From Saprospirales bacterium (GTDB lineage: Bacteria; Bacteroidota; Bacteroidia; Chitinophagales; Saprospiraceae), in the NCBI GenBank assembly GCA_003448025.1, contig DLXL01000021.1, positions 1-6,283 on the forward strand: DNA of 6,283 bases, read 5' to 3'. Shown here one piece after another: positions 5,526 to 6,283 of the stretch; the stretch's first letter is position 1; the number at the start of each line of letters is the position of its first letter. The translations under genes were made by a program, and so were the position numbers. The notes below the pieces were generated by a model. The model had not been told where the DNA came from and searched no databases. It saw nothing but the letters and a program-made list of their open reading frames with translations.

Positions 5526-6224
5526 ATGCAGTCAAAAATATACGCACACAACCACCTCATTGGAACCGCCAACCTGCAGGTTGGCGATGAAACCATGGGC
5601 GGACTTTTCGGGGAGTTTGTGCCAACGGAATATTATTTTGATCAGATACAAAAGTTGGTTTGGGCAATTAGGCAAGCGAAAAAGCCTGATGCAAATCCAT
5701 GGCACGCACTTCGGCTGAATGTGCAATTGGCGCATGGCATGTTTTTGTTCCCCCAAGGTGGAATTACCATCGACGATATCCGGGAACTTCCAGGCGCACC
5801 CATACGTATTGATATAGCTGGCGTGGATTACAGCATAATCCGGGATTATATCCTGGAAAATCCTCCCAGGCCCTTTGTAGAGAAGCCCTGGGAAGCTTTA
5901 ACGATTGGACAGAAAACGGGTTTTGAAGATGAACTAAGGAAAGAACTGGGCGCCACCCAAACCTCCCTGTTTCGGTTCATGACTAATCCTCCAAAGCATT
6001 TTTTACTTGATGCAGAGGTTTCTGCATTTTGTCGCGACCAACGAAACGACGATGTATTGTTTGCCATCAAAAAAGCTGACTTTGACCAGCACTTTGCTTT
6101 GATCCACCTCACCTGGACGGGCAAACAGGAGAAAGATGGCTACCCATATGCTGCTTACTATAGAGACTACGATGAGTTCAAGCATACCGTCATGTACCCC
6201 GATATTGCAGAATGGGAGGAGTAG
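5526..6224 (+). CDS. Hypothetical soluble protein, 232 aa
   Basis: I do not recognise a domain. The product is 232 residues, without signal peptide or membrane segment, so probably cytoplasmic. The N-terminal part (1-35) is a beta-type stretch, KIYAHNHLIGTANLQVGD, followed by ETMGGLFGEFVPTEYYF. A middle portion (60-120) contains LRLNVQLAHGMFLFPQGGIT, and the C-terminal part (145-232) is rich in aromatic and acidic residues (FALIHLTWTGKQEKDG, then YYRDYDEFKHTVMYPDIAEW). The style resembles standalone cytoplasmic proteins often found beside toxin or defence loci, such as immunity-like proteins, but that is only an impression. The start at 5526 is the first ATG after an in-frame TGA at 5502; the next candidate, Met24 at 5595, would remove the conserved-looking first strands. 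The gene stands alone after the repeat island and has no visible link to the efflux pump. Confidence 0.8.
   Translation: MQSKIYAHNHLIGTANLQVGDETMGGLFGEFVPTEYYFDQIQKLVWAIRQAKKPDANPWHALRLNVQLAHGMFLFPQGGITIDDIRELPGAPIRIDIAGVDYSIIRDYILENPPRPFVEKPWEALTIGQKTGFEDELRKELGATQTSLFRFMTNPPKHFLLDAEVSAFCRDQRNDDVLFAIKKADFDQHFALIHLTWTGKQEKDGYPYAAYYRDYDEFKHTVMYPDIAEWEE
5567..5586. repeat. Perfect 20-bp palindrome within the start of the hypothetical gene
   Basis: CGCCAACCTGCAGGTTGGCG equals its own reverse complement over all 20 bases. It covers codons 14-21 of the 232-residue gene, encoding the TANLQVGD stretch, and lies about 40 bases after the ATG. In mRNA it could form a hairpin near the start of translation, although a loopless palindrome must open its centre to do so. 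It could equally be an inserted copy of a dispersed palindromic repeat or a binding site. Confidence 0.8.
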
Positions 6225-6260
6225 CGTATGTCTGGCGTTCATCCCGACTTTCGCTTTGCC

Positions 6261-6283
6261 CCAAGCGCCCTGCTTGGTGTTTT
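6261..6283 (+). terminator. Candidate intrinsic terminator at the window edge
   Basis: CCAAGC (6261-6266) and GCTTGG (6272-6277) form a 6-bp stem with a 5-base loop (GCCCT), followed by TGTTTT to the last base of the window. It lies 36 bases after the stop of the 232-residue gene, where a terminator would be expected. The stem is short, the T-run is interrupted by G and cut off by the window end, so the call is tentative. Confidence 0.4.

Noticed and set aside
6228..6283. Possible new plus-strand gene starting MSGVHPDFRFAPSALLGVF at the window end, with GGAGGA 7 bases upstream of its ATG
   Set aside because: Only 18 codons are visible, the GGAGGA also encodes the end of the preceding protein, and the stretch contains a terminator-like hairpin. 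Sequence beyond the window is needed; it is left open rather than called.

Overview
The window looks like part of a Bacteroidota chromosome. The reasons are a consensus-like TAnnTTTG/TTTG promoter, start codons without Shine-Dalgarno sequences on the main genes, a lipoprotein-type RND adaptor, an RND pump with the enlarged central region I associate with this phylum (from memory), and short heptamer repeats between genes. The genus cannot be told from the sequence alone.

Layout. Positions 1-162 are a non-coding leader with a C-rich degenerate repeat whose minus strand fits the G-quadruplex rule. Positions 163-1284 (+) encode a periplasmic adaptor (membrane fusion protein) lipoprotein. Positions 1711-1281 (-) hold two very small overlapping genes for helical, probably coiled-coil proteins. 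They have their own promoter, read against the efflux genes, and share the TTAA stop-codon tetranucleotide with the adaptor gene. Positions 1785-5141 (+) encode a full-length AcrB-like RND permease with an intact proton-relay set and two additional hydrophobic segments between TM6 and TM7. Positions 5142-5525 carry no gene but are dense in structure: seven copies of a 7-bp unit, an imperfect 58-bp inverted repeat spanning 166 bp with a palindrome in its loop, a 12-bp stem-loop and several small hairpins. Positions 5526-6224 (+) encode a 232-residue soluble protein that I do not recognise, with a perfect 20-bp palindrome near its start. The window ends in a candidate terminator hairpin.

How it works together. 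The adaptor and permease are two parts of a tripartite envelope efflux pump. The permease uses the proton gradient to move substrate from the periplasm or inner membrane, and the adaptor bridges it to a TolC-type outer-membrane channel. That channel is not in this window and is most likely encoded upstream of position 1. The unusual point is that adaptor and permease are split by an antisense two-gene cassette. The pump may therefore be expressed from two transcripts, or from one that crosses the cassette. The structured 5142-5525 region separates the pump from the unrelated hypothetical gene and looks like a MITE/REP-like repeat island. I found no CRISPR array, tRNA, rRNA or transposase gene.
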